Shown: one piece after another, positions 20,761 to 31,215 of the stretch
Layout of the letters: the number at the start of each line of letters is the position of its first letter
Numbering within the stretch: position 1 is the first letter of the stretch
Source of the DNA: Caprimulgus europaeus
Taxonomy: Eukaryota > Chordata > Aves > Caprimulgiformes > Caprimulgidae
DNA length: 64,000 bases
NCBI GenBank assembly: GCA_907165065.1
Contig: OU015528.1
Span: 29,472,515 to 29,536,514, forward strand
Reading direction: 5' to 3'
The notes under the pieces: generated by a model
Databases searched by the model: none
What the model was told of the DNA's origin: nothing
The model's input: the letters and a program-made list of their open reading frames with translations, nothing else
Program-made: the position numbers and the translations under genes

Positions 20761-23517
20761 TATTCCCACTGTTAGACCCCAAAGGTAAAATCTAAATAAT
20801 CGAGGAAGAGAAAGCGATAACATGGTTCAGAATGATCATGAAACTGGTATTTGGAATGAAGAGAGAGAGCACATGTGATGGAAAAAAGTAGTGTCTAAGT
20901 AAAGCAAATTTCTCCTGACAAACCATGAACAAGGCAGACCTCTTATGCTTGGGGCATAATTTCTGGTGAAAAGTGAATTCTTCGCAAAGAGTAGTCGCAT
21001 TGGAAAATTAGAACATTATCCTGGAACAGTGATTCAAGTGCTGATCTGTTTGGACTCAGAGCAGAGACCCAAATCTTGCCCATCCAAATGACTCAGATAA
21101 ACATTAGCAATTAATATTAGCTATTAGCCATTCTCTCCTGCGCTACCAGTAACTGGATCTGTATTTGTAATAATTTTTTAATGAAATGCATATCTTTTTT
21201 TTTTTTTTTTTCCCATCCGGACTATTGATCCTCATCTTAACTAAATTATCATTTAACATTTGTTGCTAATTGGAGAGAACAAGATAAATATTGGCAAAGC
21301 TGTTTTAATGGTAACTAATGCTACCAAGAGAAAAGAATGGCAATATTTTCTCAAGAGAGATTCTAGAGTGAGATCAGCAAAGAAAGATTCTGTGATCAAA
21401 GCTGGCTGAATGGTGGGTACAGAGTCTGAATGGAGTCAGCCATGCTGCTCGGAAGCTGCATACCCTCAAAACTTTACTTTCAAATAGATGAGGATAAAAA
21501 TAAATATTCTGAAGATCAAGTTCTCACGTAAGGGAGATTTATAGTCAACTTGAAAATGTTGCATTAGGGAGAGAAACCTGTCCTATATTTTTCTGGGGCT
21601 CATATTGTTAAATTTATGTCAAATACTTCTGTAAGTAGCCCAGAACATATTGACACTGAACATTTATTTATTTTTTATTAAACTTTACTTACCTAATAGA
21701 AGGTGTTTAAATGTTATTAACTTGTACTATAATAAAGAAAAAAGTTAAAGCAGACACCTTGAAAGCACAGTATTCGATATTTAAAGGGAAATTGAAAGTA
21801 AGTACCGATAGCCTTGAGGTCTATGAAACATTTTTTTTCCTTCAAATAGTACACTTGTGAACACTTACCTTATTTTATTATTCAGTGCAGAAATGCTGTA
21901 CCAAATTACACTGTGGAGAGTGTTTAGGATTTGTTGCATTAATTTCTTTTCTTGATGTGGTAGCATTTCTATGTGGCATGTATCATAATAACAGACACAA
22001 AATAAATATTATCATTCTAACACTTAATGTATTTTAACTCTGAATGTCACAAGCCAATTTAATATATTTCTGAAACTTTTAACTTGCAGTCTCCAATGGT
22101 TGTTACTATATTGAAATACTTGACATAAATGTTTGGGTTATCCAGTTACTTGATTTTTTAAATACAAAATAATCACTGAATTTGATAGGATGTACAGTTT
22201 CCTAAATTCAAGACCTAACCCAATGTTCTGTAAAATACTTGGAGTTGATGTCTTGACAAACGCAGGGAGTATTGTCCCTATTAAATTAAAGTCATTATGA
22301 GCATTTCTTTAAGCCGTTACTGCTGGGGTAAGTCTGCAAATAAAGTTGTAACTGCATAAAGAGCCAGAAGCTATTTTTATTTTTGACTCCAACTTGGTTG
22401 AGAGTCTCAGTATTCTTCTGTGTGCAACAAGATGTTGCCTATCAGATACATACAAAATGTTCTCTTTTCAATATTTTTCACAAAATATTATTTTGTTGTA
22501 AAATATAAAAAAATATACTTTTTCAAGTTCAAATTTACAGCTCATGCTTTTGTTATAAAACACTATTTTAATATTTTCTTTAAAGAATTTTTCAGTAGCT
22601 CAGTTTTTTTGACAATGATTTGAAAAGCTTGTTAGCTGCAGAGAATCTCCAGGAAAGGTAAGGTAAAAGAAGTTGTTAGAAGGGAGCTCAGCATTTGTTG
22701 TGTAGGAATTGTATGAAGATGAGCCCTTGAGTTGTTAAATGGAATCTTTTGAAACCCAATTTAGGTAGTTAATTTTAGAATTTGAAGTATACTCTTTAAA
22801 ATAGATTTTAAAGGGATTTACTGGTTATTGTAAGGTTATAACTATAAATCAAATTTATTAAACTAAACCTCTCTAGCTATTCTCACTAACTGTATAAGAA
22901 CTACAATTCTTTTAAGTAAGAGTCTGAAGTAAGACTGAATGAGTCTGAAAAAATAAGACCATTTTTTGAATAGTTGTGATACAAAAAATTTGAGATTCCG
23001 AGTCAAAAATGCAAGTGGCCCACTGATACCTTCCTAGCTGTTTCTACCTGACAACCAAAGAGCATCTAGTTGCAGATGTCTAGTTGATCTCACATTATCC
23101 AATGAACTTTTTTCACATAGTGGCTGATGTATTGAGATAAGACACATAGTAGGGATGCAACCTTATGATGATACAGGAATCATCATAAATCCTTGATATG
23201 ATGCAAGTTGGAGTCTATTGTTAAACATACAACTTCCAATCTTCCATGTCTGCACGGGAAATTAGATGTAAAGACAAATCTCTGAGAGCAGATGATGAAA
23301 AAAAGCAAGTATTATAGAATCATATTGAGGATGTCTGTGCAAATTCATAAAGCTGGGAGGGTGAGAGAATTGCATGATGTGAGTGATGCACAACAATCTA
23401 TTGAGCTCTAAATCCTTAAGGGAGAATGCTACATATTCTCTACCACACCAAGGCAAGCAGCTCTGGTGGCAGAAGAGTGCTCCAGTGTGGTGCATGGTAG
23501 AGTTTTCCCAACCTGGG
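20761..23517. other. AT-rich sequence without recognised genes
   Basis: No recognised gene or transposon. It contains a T-run (21195-21211). The open frames at 22420-22623 and 23262-23495 have no recognisable domain. Confidence 0.55.
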
Positions 23518-23613
23518 ATAGAATCATAGAACCATAGAATGGTTTGGGCTGGAAGGGACCTTAAAGATCACCTAGTTCCAGCCCCCCTGCCATCAGATCA
23601 GGTTGCTCATCAA

Positions 23614-24549
23614 CTAGATCAGGTTGCTCAAAGCCTCATCCAGCCTGGCTTTAAACACTTCCAGGGAGGAGGCATCTGCAACTTCTTTGGGCAACCTGTT
23701 CCAGTGTCTCAGAAACCTCATAGTGAATAATTTCTTTCTAATATCTAATCTAAACCTACACTTTTTCAGTTTAGAGCCTTTTCCCCTTGTTCTGTCACTA
23801 AATGCGCTTATAAAAAGTCCTTCCCCAGCTTTCTTGTAAGCCCCCTTTAGGTACTGGAAGGTCGCTATAAGATCTCCCCTAAACCTTCTCTTCTCCAGGC
23901 TGAACAGCCCCAACTCTCCCAGCCTGTCCTCATAGGAGAGGTGCTCCAGCCCTCGGATCATCCTCACGCCCCTCCTCTGGTCTCGTTCTAACAGGTCCAT
24001 GTCTTTCTTGTGTTGGGGGCTCCAGAACTGGATGCAGTACTCCAGGTGGGACCTTACGAGAGCGGAGTAGAGGAGGAGAATCACCTCCCTTGACCTGCTG
24101 GCCACGCGTCTCTTGATGCAGCCCGGGATACAGTTGGCCTTCTGGGCTGCAAGCACACATTGCCGACTCATGTTGAGCTTCTCATCCACCACCACTCCCA
24201 AGTCCTTCTCTTCAGAGCTGGTCTCAAGCCACTCATTACCCAGCCTGTATTTGTGCTTGGGGTTGCCTTGACCCAGATGCAGGACCTTGCATTTGGCCTT
24301 GTTGAACTTCATGAGGTTAGCACAGGCCCACCTCTCAAGCCTGTCAAAGTCCCTCTGGATGACATCCCAACCCTCCAGCATGTCAACCACACCACTCAGC
24401 TTGGTGTCATCACCAAACTTGCTGAGGGTGCACTCAATCCCCCTGTCCATGTCACTGACAAAGATGTTAAATAGGACCAGCCCCAATACTGATCCTTGAG
24501 GGACACCACTCATCACTGGTTTCCACTTGGACTTTGAGCTGTAGACCAC
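23614..24549 (-). pseudogene. CR1 ORF2: RT palm/thumb and C-terminal region, 311 codons open
   Basis: The longest open frame in the window. Residues 14-23 are [10 protein letters not shown], the conserved block before the catalytic box. Residues 45-48 are FGDD in place of the usual FADD, keeping both metal-binding Asp. [20 protein letters not shown] follows, then [75 protein letters not shown] and the C-terminal [12 protein letters not shown] and HWNRLPKEV blocks. The frame ends at the natural ORF2 stop. The start is arbitrary, since it is only where the frame reopens. RT motif A lies upstream (about 24640-24700) in another frame. Confidence 0.92.
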
Positions 24550-24772
24550 AACTCTTTGAGTGTGACCATCCAGCCAGTTCCTTATCCACTGAGTGGTCCA
24601 TCCATCAAATCCAGGTTACCAATTTAGAGATAAGAATGCCGTGTGGGATGGTGTCAAACTCCTTACACAAATCCAGGTAGATGACATCATTAGCCTTGTC
24701 CACCAACGTTGTAACCCCATCATAAAAGGCCACCAGATTGGTCAGGCACGATTTGCCCTTGGTGAAGCCATG

Positions 24773-25348
24773 TTAGTTTTCATCAATCATCTCATTCTCC
24801 ATGTGCCTTAGCATAATTTCTAGGAGTATCTGCTCCATGATCTTGCCTGGCACTGAGGTGAGACTGACCGGCCTGTAGTTCCCTGGGTCCTCCCTGTTAC
24901 CCTTTTTAAAAATGGGGGTTATGTTCCCCTTTTTCCAGTCTGTGGGAACTTCACCAGACTGCCAGGACTTCTCAAATATGATGGATAGTGGCTTTGCAGC
25001 TTCATCCGCCAGTTCCCTCAGGACCCGTGGATGCATCCCATCAGGTCCCATGGGCTTGTGCACCTTCAGGGTGCTTAGGTGCTCCCGAACTTGATCTTCT
25101 CCTACAGTGGGTGTTTCTTCATTCTCCCAGACCCTTCCTTTGCTTTCTAAGACTTGGGCAGTGTGGCACGAGTCCTTGCCAGTGAAGACTGAGGCAAAAA
25201 AGTCATTGAACACCTCAGCCTTCTCAATGTCCCGGGTGACCAGATCTCCCATCATCTTCTGGAGAGGACCAACATTTTCCCTAGTTTTCCTTTTCTCCCC
25301 AGCATACCTATAAACACTTTGTTTGTTGTCCTTGACATCTGTGGCCAA
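24773..25348 (-). pseudogene. CR1 ORF2: linker and RT fingers, 191 codons open
   Basis: Covers the segment between endonuclease and RT palm. Recognisable are [74 protein letters not shown] and [20 protein letters not shown], all strongly conserved across CR1. It ends in a stop shortly before the [17 protein letters not shown] block (read in another frame at about 24700-24770). It is part of one dead ORF2 with the blocks on either side. Confidence 0.92.
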
Positions 25349-25549
25349 ATTTAATTTTGTCAGGGCCTTGGCTTTCCTAACCTGATCCCTGGCTTCTCAG
25401 GCAATTTCTCTGTACTCTTCCCAGGTTACCCGTCCTTCCTTCCGCCCTCTATAGGCTTCCTTCTTGATCTGAAGTTTGTTCAGGATCTTCTTGTCCATCC
25501 ATGCAGGTCTCCTGCTGTTTTTGCCTGCCTTCCTCTTTGTAGGGATGCA

Positions 25550-26035
25550 TCATTCCTGGGCTTGGAGGAAGAGATCTTTGAGTATGTTCCAACTGTCCTG
25601 CACCCCTCTTCCTTCCAGGAATTCATTGCATGGTATGTGACCAAGCAGGTCCTTAAAGAGGTCAAAGTCTGCTCTCCTGAAATCCAGGGTGGTGAGCTTA
25701 CAGTGCACTTTCTTCACTGCCCTGAGGATCTTGAATTCCAACATTTCATGGTCACTGCAACCAAGGCTGCCTGAGAGCTTCACGTTCCCCACCAACCCCT
25801 CCTTGTTGGTGAGAACAAGGTCCAGTATGGCACCCGTCCTTGTCGGTTCCTCGACCACCTGGAGAAGGAAGTTGTCTTCCACACATTCCAGGAACTGCCT
25901 GGATTGTTTGTGTCCTGCTGTCTTGTCCCTCCAACAGATGTTGGGGTGGTTGAAGTCCCCCATGAGGACCACAGGGAAGTTGAGAGAGCCACTGGGGGCC
26001 CACAGCTCATGTGACAGTAGCTGACGAGACCTGGG
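25550..26035 (-). pseudogene. CR1 ORF2: C-terminal half of the AP-type endonuclease
   Basis: On the minus strand PVVLMGDFNHPNICW holds the GDFN active-site block, and GCSDHEMLEF the SDH block with the catalytic Asp-His pair of apurinic-type endonucleases. QSRQFLECVEDNFLLQVVEE and EPTRTGAILDLVLTNKEGLV between them are typical of CR1. The frame stays open up to about 26150, but residues before about LNFPVV look unlike CR1 to me, so the element's 5' edge is placed near 26035. The N-terminal endonuclease residues are absent, so the domain is incomplete. Confidence 0.88.
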
Positions 26036-26123
26036 CAGAATCAGGGGCAACGGTGGCCCAGTGCCCCTGCATGCATAAAAGAAATCCTTAGGGAGTGCTA
26101 GTGAGGAAGAGTGCCACGAATAG

Positions 26124-26168
26124 GGTATGGCACAGCAGACAAGGTGTGACACAGCAGACAGGGCATGG
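26124..26168. repeat. Short imperfect tandem (about 20-bp unit)
   Basis: GTATGGCACAGCAGACAAG is followed by GTGTGACACAGCAGACAGG and then GCATGG. It lies at the junction between the head-to-head CR1 elements. Confidence 0.7.
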
Positions 26169-26179
26169 AAGAAATGGGA

Positions 26180-26364
26180 AGAGTCAGCAGATCAATACCT
26201 CTCTCTGAGTCTGTGTCACTCTCGAAATTTTGTGTTTTTTGATCATGGGTCTATCTACACATACACCAGACCTGCTGGCTACAGATGGGGTACACCTGTC
26301 TCAAAGGGGGAAAAGAATCCTTGCACAGGAGTTAGCAGGGCTCATCAAAAGAGCTTTAAACTAG
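26180..26364 (+). pseudogene. CR1 ORF1 C-terminus: SGNH-type esterase tail
   Basis: Translation gives NFVFFDHGSIYT and, after one frame change near 26255, PDLLATDGVHLSQRG, then KRILAQELAGLIKRALN and a stop at 26362-26364. The DGVHLS block is the Asp-x-x-His block of SGNH/GDSL esterases, and CR1 ORF1 proteins are known to carry such a domain. The stop fits the natural end of ORF1, with ORF2 starting about 180-190 bp later. The nucleophile Ser block and the rest of the domain lie upstream and are absent, so it is only the tail. Its presence shows this copy once extended well into ORF1. Confidence 0.82.
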
Positions 26365-26549
26365 ATTTGAAGTGGGAAAGGGATGAAACCAGGCTTGCTG
26401 GAGATAAGCCTGAGTGCGGCACATCAATGTTTGAGGGATAATGTGCTATCAATGTCCTTCCGTCTGTCATGTCAATGGAGGCAAAGATGAAAGGGTTATT
26501 GATACCTTAGAAACCATGGAAGCACCTCTGAATGGTCACATACAAATTA

Positions 26550-27125
26550 GAGCTTCTGCCCCAAAAATGATGGCAGGTATCTGCACCAATGCATGCAGCT
26601 TGGACACCAAAGAAAGGAAGAGCTGTAAGTCATTGTGCAGCAGGAAAACTATGACATAGTTGCCACCATGGAAACATGGTGGGATGACTTGCACAACTAG
26701 AGTGCTGCAATGGATGGCTATAGACTCTTCATAAGGAATAGGCAAGGAAGGAGAGTTGGTGGTGATATCAGGGTTGAGTGTTTATGCGTAAGAATCAGAG
26801 GGAAGACCAACAAAGCAGATACTGTGATGGGAGTCTGTTATAGACATCACCACCATGATAAAAAGGTAGACAAAACATTTTATAAGCAGCTGGGAGAAGT
26901 CTCAAGATTGCAAGTCCTTGTTCTGATGAGGGATTTCAGCTTACTAGATGTGCGCTTGAAATATAATTCTGCAGAGAAGAAACAGTCTAGGAGGTTCCTG
27001 GAGTGTGTGTAAGATAACTTCCTGCCACAGCTGGTAAATGAGTCAACTAAGGAAGGCACCCTGCTGGACTTCTTATTTGTGAACAGTGAAGGACTTTATG
27101 AAGGGCATCTTGGGCATAGCCATGT
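26550..27125 (+). pseudogene. CR1 ORF2 endonuclease domain, decayed
   Basis: The start of ORF2 is recognisable as ICTNACSLDTKE (with the early Asn), then ENYDIVATMETWWDD (with the catalytic Glu in ETWW), a stop, and a 100-codon open frame 26710-27012 reading MDGYRLFIRNRQGRRVGGDI, RVECLCVRIRGKTNKAD, GVCYRHHHHDKKVDKTFYKQ, LVLMRDFSLLDV and QSRRFLECV. The GDFN block is RDFS here, so an active-site Asn is lost. About 20 residues expected between GGDI and RVECL are missing. NESTKEGTLLDFLFVNSEGL follows in frame after a stop. Confidence 0.88.
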
Positions 27126-28601
27126 TAATAGAATTTTTGATTTTTGGAGAAATAAGGAGTGGGGTCAGCAGAACTACCACCTTGGACTTCCAGAGGTCAG
27201 ACTTTGGCCTGTTTAGGAGCCTGGTTGACAGAGTCCCTTAAGAGGCAGTCCTGAAGGGCAAATGGGTCCAGGAAGGCTGGACAATCCCCATGCCCTCACA
27301 GATGAGCCAGCAGGAAAGAAGACCAGCCAGGCTGAACAGAGAGCTTTGGCTGGAACTCAGGAGAAAAAAGATAATTTATGACCTTTGGAAGAAGGGGTAT
27401 GCAACTCAGGACCACAAGGATGTTGTGAGGTTATGCAAGGGGAAAATTAGAAGCACGAAAGCCCAACTAGAATTTAGTCTGGCTACTGCTGTAAAGGACA
27501 GCAAAAAATTATTCTATAAATACATTATCAACAACAGGAGGGCTAAGGGGAATCTCCATCTTTCATTGGATGTGAGGGGGAAATGAAGTGACAAAGGATG
27601 AGGAAAAGATTGAGGTACTTAATGCCTTCTTTGCCTCAATCTTTAATAATAAAACAAGTTGTTCTCTGAGTACCCAGCCCCTTAAGCTGGAAGACAGGGA
27701 CAGGGAGCAGAATGAAACCCCCATAATCCAAGATGAAATGGTTAATGACCTGCTACACCACTTATAAGACATCTGTAAGTCTATGGGGCTGGACAGGATC
27801 CACCCAAGGGTACCAAGGGAGCTGGCAGAAGTGCTCACCAAGCCACTCTCCATCATTTATCAGCAGTCCTGGTTGTCCAGGGAGGCCACAGTGGACTGGA
27901 AGCTAGCAAATGTGACACCCATCTACAAGAAGGGCTGGAATGAGGATCCTGGAAACTACAGGCCTGTCAGTCCGACCTTGTTGCCAGGGAAGGTTGTGGA
28001 GCAAATCATCTTGCTTGCCATCAAGTGACATGTACAGGACAACCAGGTGATCAGGCCCAGTTGTCATGGGTTTATGAAAGGCAGGTCCTGCTTGACTAAC
28101 CTGATGTCCTTCTATGACAAGGTGACCTGTTTAGTGGATGAGGATGTGGATGTTTTCCACCTAGTCTTTAGTAAAGCATTTGACATCATTCACCATTGGG
28201 TGAAAAACTAGTTGGATGGCTGGGCCCAAAGAGTTGTGGTGAATGGAGTTAAATTCAGTTGGTGGCCAGTCATAAGTGGTGTTCCCCAGGGCTCAGTACT
28301 GGGGCCAGTTCTGTTTGATATCTTTATCAATGACCTGTACAAGGGGATCAAGTGCACCCTCTGTAAGTTTACAGACAAAACCAAGTTGGGCAGGAGTGTT
28401 CATATGCTTGAGGGTGGGAAGGCTCTGCAAAGGGATCTGGACAGGCTGGATCCATGGGCTGAGGCCAGTTAAGGCTGTGTTGGGTCTTGCACTTGAGTCG
28501 CAACAACCCCATGCAATGCTACAGGCTTGGGTAAGAGTGGCTGGAAAGCTGCCTGGCAGAAAAGGACCTGGGGCAATTCGTTGATAGCTGGCTGAATATA
28601 T

Positions 28602-29781
28602 AGTGGATGAGGGAAGGCCTGTGGATGTGGTGTACTTAGACTTTAGTAAAGCCTTTGACACCACTGCCCACAGCATTCTTGCTGGAGAAACTGGCCACTC
28701 ATGACTTGGATGGATGTACTCTTTGCTGGGTAAAGAGCTGGCTGGATGGCCAGGCCCAGAGAGTTGTGGTGAACGGAGTTAAATCCACTTGCCTGCCAGT
28801 CACTAACGGTGTTCCCCAAAGATCAGTGTTGGGGTCAGCTCTGTTTATTATCTTTATCAATGATCTGGATAAGGGGACTCGGTGCACCCTCAATAAGTTT
28901 GCAGATGACACCCATTTGGGTGACAGTGTTGGTCTGCTTGAGGGTAGGAAACCTCTGCAGAGAGATCTGGACAGACTGGATCAATGGGCTGAGGCCAATG
29001 ACATGAATAATAAGGCCAAGTGGAAGGTCCTGCACCTGGGTCACAATACCCTCCTATAAAGCTACAGGCATAAGGAAGGGTGCCTGGAGAGCTGTTCAGC
29101 AGAAAAGGACCTGAGAGTGTTGGTTGGCAGCCAGCTGAACATGAGCCAGCAGTGTGCCCAGGTGGCCAAGAAAGCCAACAGCATCCTGGCCTGTATCAGA
29201 AATAGCATGGCCAGCAGGACAAGGTAAATGATATTCCCCCTGTACTTGGCACGAGTGAGGCCGCACCTCGAGTGCTGTGTTCAATTTTGGGCCCCTCACT
29301 ACAAGAAGGACACTGAGGTGCTAGAGTGTGTCCAAAGAAGCACAACGAAGCTGGTGAAGGGTCTGGAGAACAAGTCATATGAGGAGCGGCTGAGGGAACT
29401 GGGGTTGTTTAGTCTGGAGAAAAGAAGGCTGAGGGGAGACTTTGTTGCTGTCTAAGACTACCTGAAAGGAGGTTGTAGAAAGGTGGAAGTTGGTCTCTTC
29501 TCCCAGGTAGCAAACAATAACACAAGAGAAAATGGCCTCAACCAGGGGACGTTTAGATTTGATATTAGGAAGAATTTATTTGCTGAAAGATTGTCAAGCA
29601 TTGGAACAGGCTGCCCAGGGAAGTGGTGAACTCATCATCCCTGGAGGTATTTAAAAGATGTGCTGATGTGATATTTAGGGACATGGTTTAGTGGTGAACT
29701 TGGCAGTGTTAAGGTTAATGGTTGAGCCTGATGGTTTTAAAAGCCTTTTTCAACCAAAACAATTATATGATTCTATGATTA
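28602..29781 (+). mobile_element. CR1 3' part starting at RT motif A, in tandem with the preceding CR1
   Basis: Begins with GTGGATGAGGGAAGGCCTGT and motif A ([17 protein letters not shown]) and runs through [29 protein letters not shown] (intact FADD, about 28891-28920), [20 protein letters not shown], the C-terminal blocks ([20 protein letters not shown]) and the 3' UTR to ATTATATGATTCTATGATT. The first ~480 bp repeat the palm region already present at about 28125-28601, with roughly one difference per six bases by eye. It is either a second 5'-truncated CR1 inserted exactly in tandem, or an old internal duplication. Confidence 0.92.
28655..29455 (+). pseudogene. CR1 ORF2 RT palm to C-terminal region, decayed
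   Basis: A 134-codon open frame (28655-29059) covers [40 protein letters not shown] and [17 protein letters not shown], with the YLDFSKAFD motif just upstream in another frame. A 75-codon frame (29228-29455) covers [20 protein letters not shown] and [20 protein letters not shown]. They are separated by stops near 29058 and 29226 and by frame changes. Both Asp of FADD and the Asp of motif A are intact, but the protein is broken. Confidence 0.88.
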
Positions 29782-30985
29782 AAAATGATGAATGTAAATC
29801 CAATATTATGTAACTAAAACTTTTTTTTTTTTTTTAAGTTCTTATAAGCTCTGTAAATCTGGAATAGCTGTTGAACTGTTAGGGAAATCAAATTAAGTAA
29901 GCCTAAAATATCAACATGACATTGCATAGTGGATTACATTGTAGGGAATTTAAGCTAAAAGTAATACAGAATAAAAGACAATTGATACAATTTCCCTCCC
30001 CTCCAGTCTCTAAAATCTTAATAATTTTTTTTTTTTTCTAAAATGGAGTCATTTGAAGAAATAACTTTATTCAGTTCAACATATAGTAGCATCCATAATG
30101 TTTGCATAAGAAGTTCCCTCTTCAAAAAAAAAAAACAACAACAAAAACAAGAACAAAACAAAAAAACCCCTCCAAAACAACTGAAAAGCCCCATCCAGAA
30201 ACCTAAGAAATAAATCAGGAAAATTATTTTGCCATTGTTACTGTAAGCAATCACTAAGTCTATGTTTTATAGGAAATCAAAAAGCAGGTACAATGAGAGC
30301 ATCTTTTTACATTAGAAAGAAGCCTGTTTTCTTGTCTGGTCTTAAGAGGTTATGTAAAATGTAAAATTTCAGTCTATATAGCAGATTTTTATTTTTTTTT
30401 CCTTAAAAGAAATACAACAGTTTAAAATTATCCCTTAGTAAGATTTCTTGAACATCCCTTTGTAATGACATTAGGATACCGAACTGAATTTAAGACACCC
30501 TATCTTTTGCAAGCTCCTATGTTAAATAAAAGCTGAGTGAGTATCATAATATGTATTTGGGACAATTCATAGTCTATCAGAATCTAGTACATACATTTTA
30601 AAGGCCAGGGTTTTTTTGTGTGTGTAATATATGTACACGTGTGGGTATTACAGACATATATTTCATTGGTTTGAAGTGAAAGAAACTGAGTATTAGACAC
30701 ACCCCAGGATAATCTATATAGACACTATAAATTGACTGTTACATTATACACAATCACACTGTACAAGTTAGTTCTTGCATTATGGCAGAACATGATTTAT
30801 CTGTTCTAAAGCCTACTTTTGCTATTGGTATTAAAATCTGTGATTTAAAATAATATTAAATTAAAAATTAAATTTCACAGTTTAATTACAAGAATATCTA
30901 GGATTTAAAGACAGAAAAAAATTGTCTTACTTTTAGAGATCATGATTTTTAAGAAAATAACAATCATCTGACCTACATAGCAGTA
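29782..30985. other. AT-rich sequence without recognised genes
   Basis: Contains T-runs (about 29820-29835) and an A/C-rich low-complexity stretch at about 30123-30175. No transposon or gene was recognised. Confidence 0.55.
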
Positions 30986-31215
30986 TTATAGGCAAGTGAT
31001 GACAGGATCTCCTCGATCACTTGGCTGAAACCCAGCTTGAACATACAATGTATCTTGTTTTATCTGTAGACAACCCTGCTGGACAGTAAATTTTATGAAC
31101 TCATGTCCAGATTCACCAGTCAACTCTTCTGCTTTGTTGTGGTCTTTAGATTTGCTTGTATATTTTTGTTTGTGCGTGTGCATAAATTTTAAATTTACTT
31201 GCACATTTTCCAGTT
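30986..31215 (-). other. Candidate terminal exon, 230 nt (unproven)
   Basis: On the minus strand a pyrimidine-rich stretch ending in TGTATTTTTAAG (a fair acceptor, AG at 31217-31216) is followed by 75 open codons and a TAA at 30988-30986. The peptide starts LENVQVNLKFMHTHKQKYTS and later reads EELTGESGHEFIKFTVQQG and DTLYVQAGFQPSDRGDPVIT. Its mixed charged and hydrophobic composition looks more protein-like than most short frames here. I do not recognise a family. There is no starting Met at the exon edge, which fits an internal-to-last exon rather than a whole gene. It could equally be an exon remnant or chance. Confidence 0.22.

Larger units (their letters stand above)
23518..26035 (-). mobile_element. 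CR1 LINE, ~2.5 kb, endonuclease C-terminus to 3' end
   Basis: One of the two longest CR1 copies here. On the minus strand it runs from within the ORF2 endonuclease (near 26035), through the linker and complete RT, to the C-terminal region, 3' UTR and octamer end (plus-strand ATAGAATCATAGAACCATAG at 23519-23538). All ORF2 blocks are in the correct order with no large internal loss. Three long open stretches (25550 to about 26000, 24773-25348, 23614-24549) are separated by frame changes and stops, so ORF2 is inactive. Its 5' end faces the 5' end of the next CR1, giving a head-to-head pair. The exact 5' limit is uncertain by about 50 bp. Confidence 0.95.
26170..28601 (+). mobile_element. CR1 LINE, ORF1 esterase end through ORF2 RT
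   Basis: A plus-strand CR1 starting within ORF1 (near 26170) and continuing through a short inter-ORF stretch, the ORF2 endonuclease (26550-27120), the linker (27180-27780), the RT fingers (27781-28030) and the palm (28100-28480). It ends without a 3' end near 28601, in the block coding GVLVDSWLN. There it meets, in the same orientation, a second copy of sequence starting from RT motif A. Many stops, frame changes and small deletions are present, including about 60 bp lost after motif A near 28195. It is older and more decayed than the minus-strand partner. The exact 5' end is uncertain. Confidence 0.9.

Noticed and set aside
25562-26024. Plus-strand open frames across the CR1 endonuclease
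   Set aside because: Antisense shadows of CR1 ORF2, which reads correctly on the minus strand.
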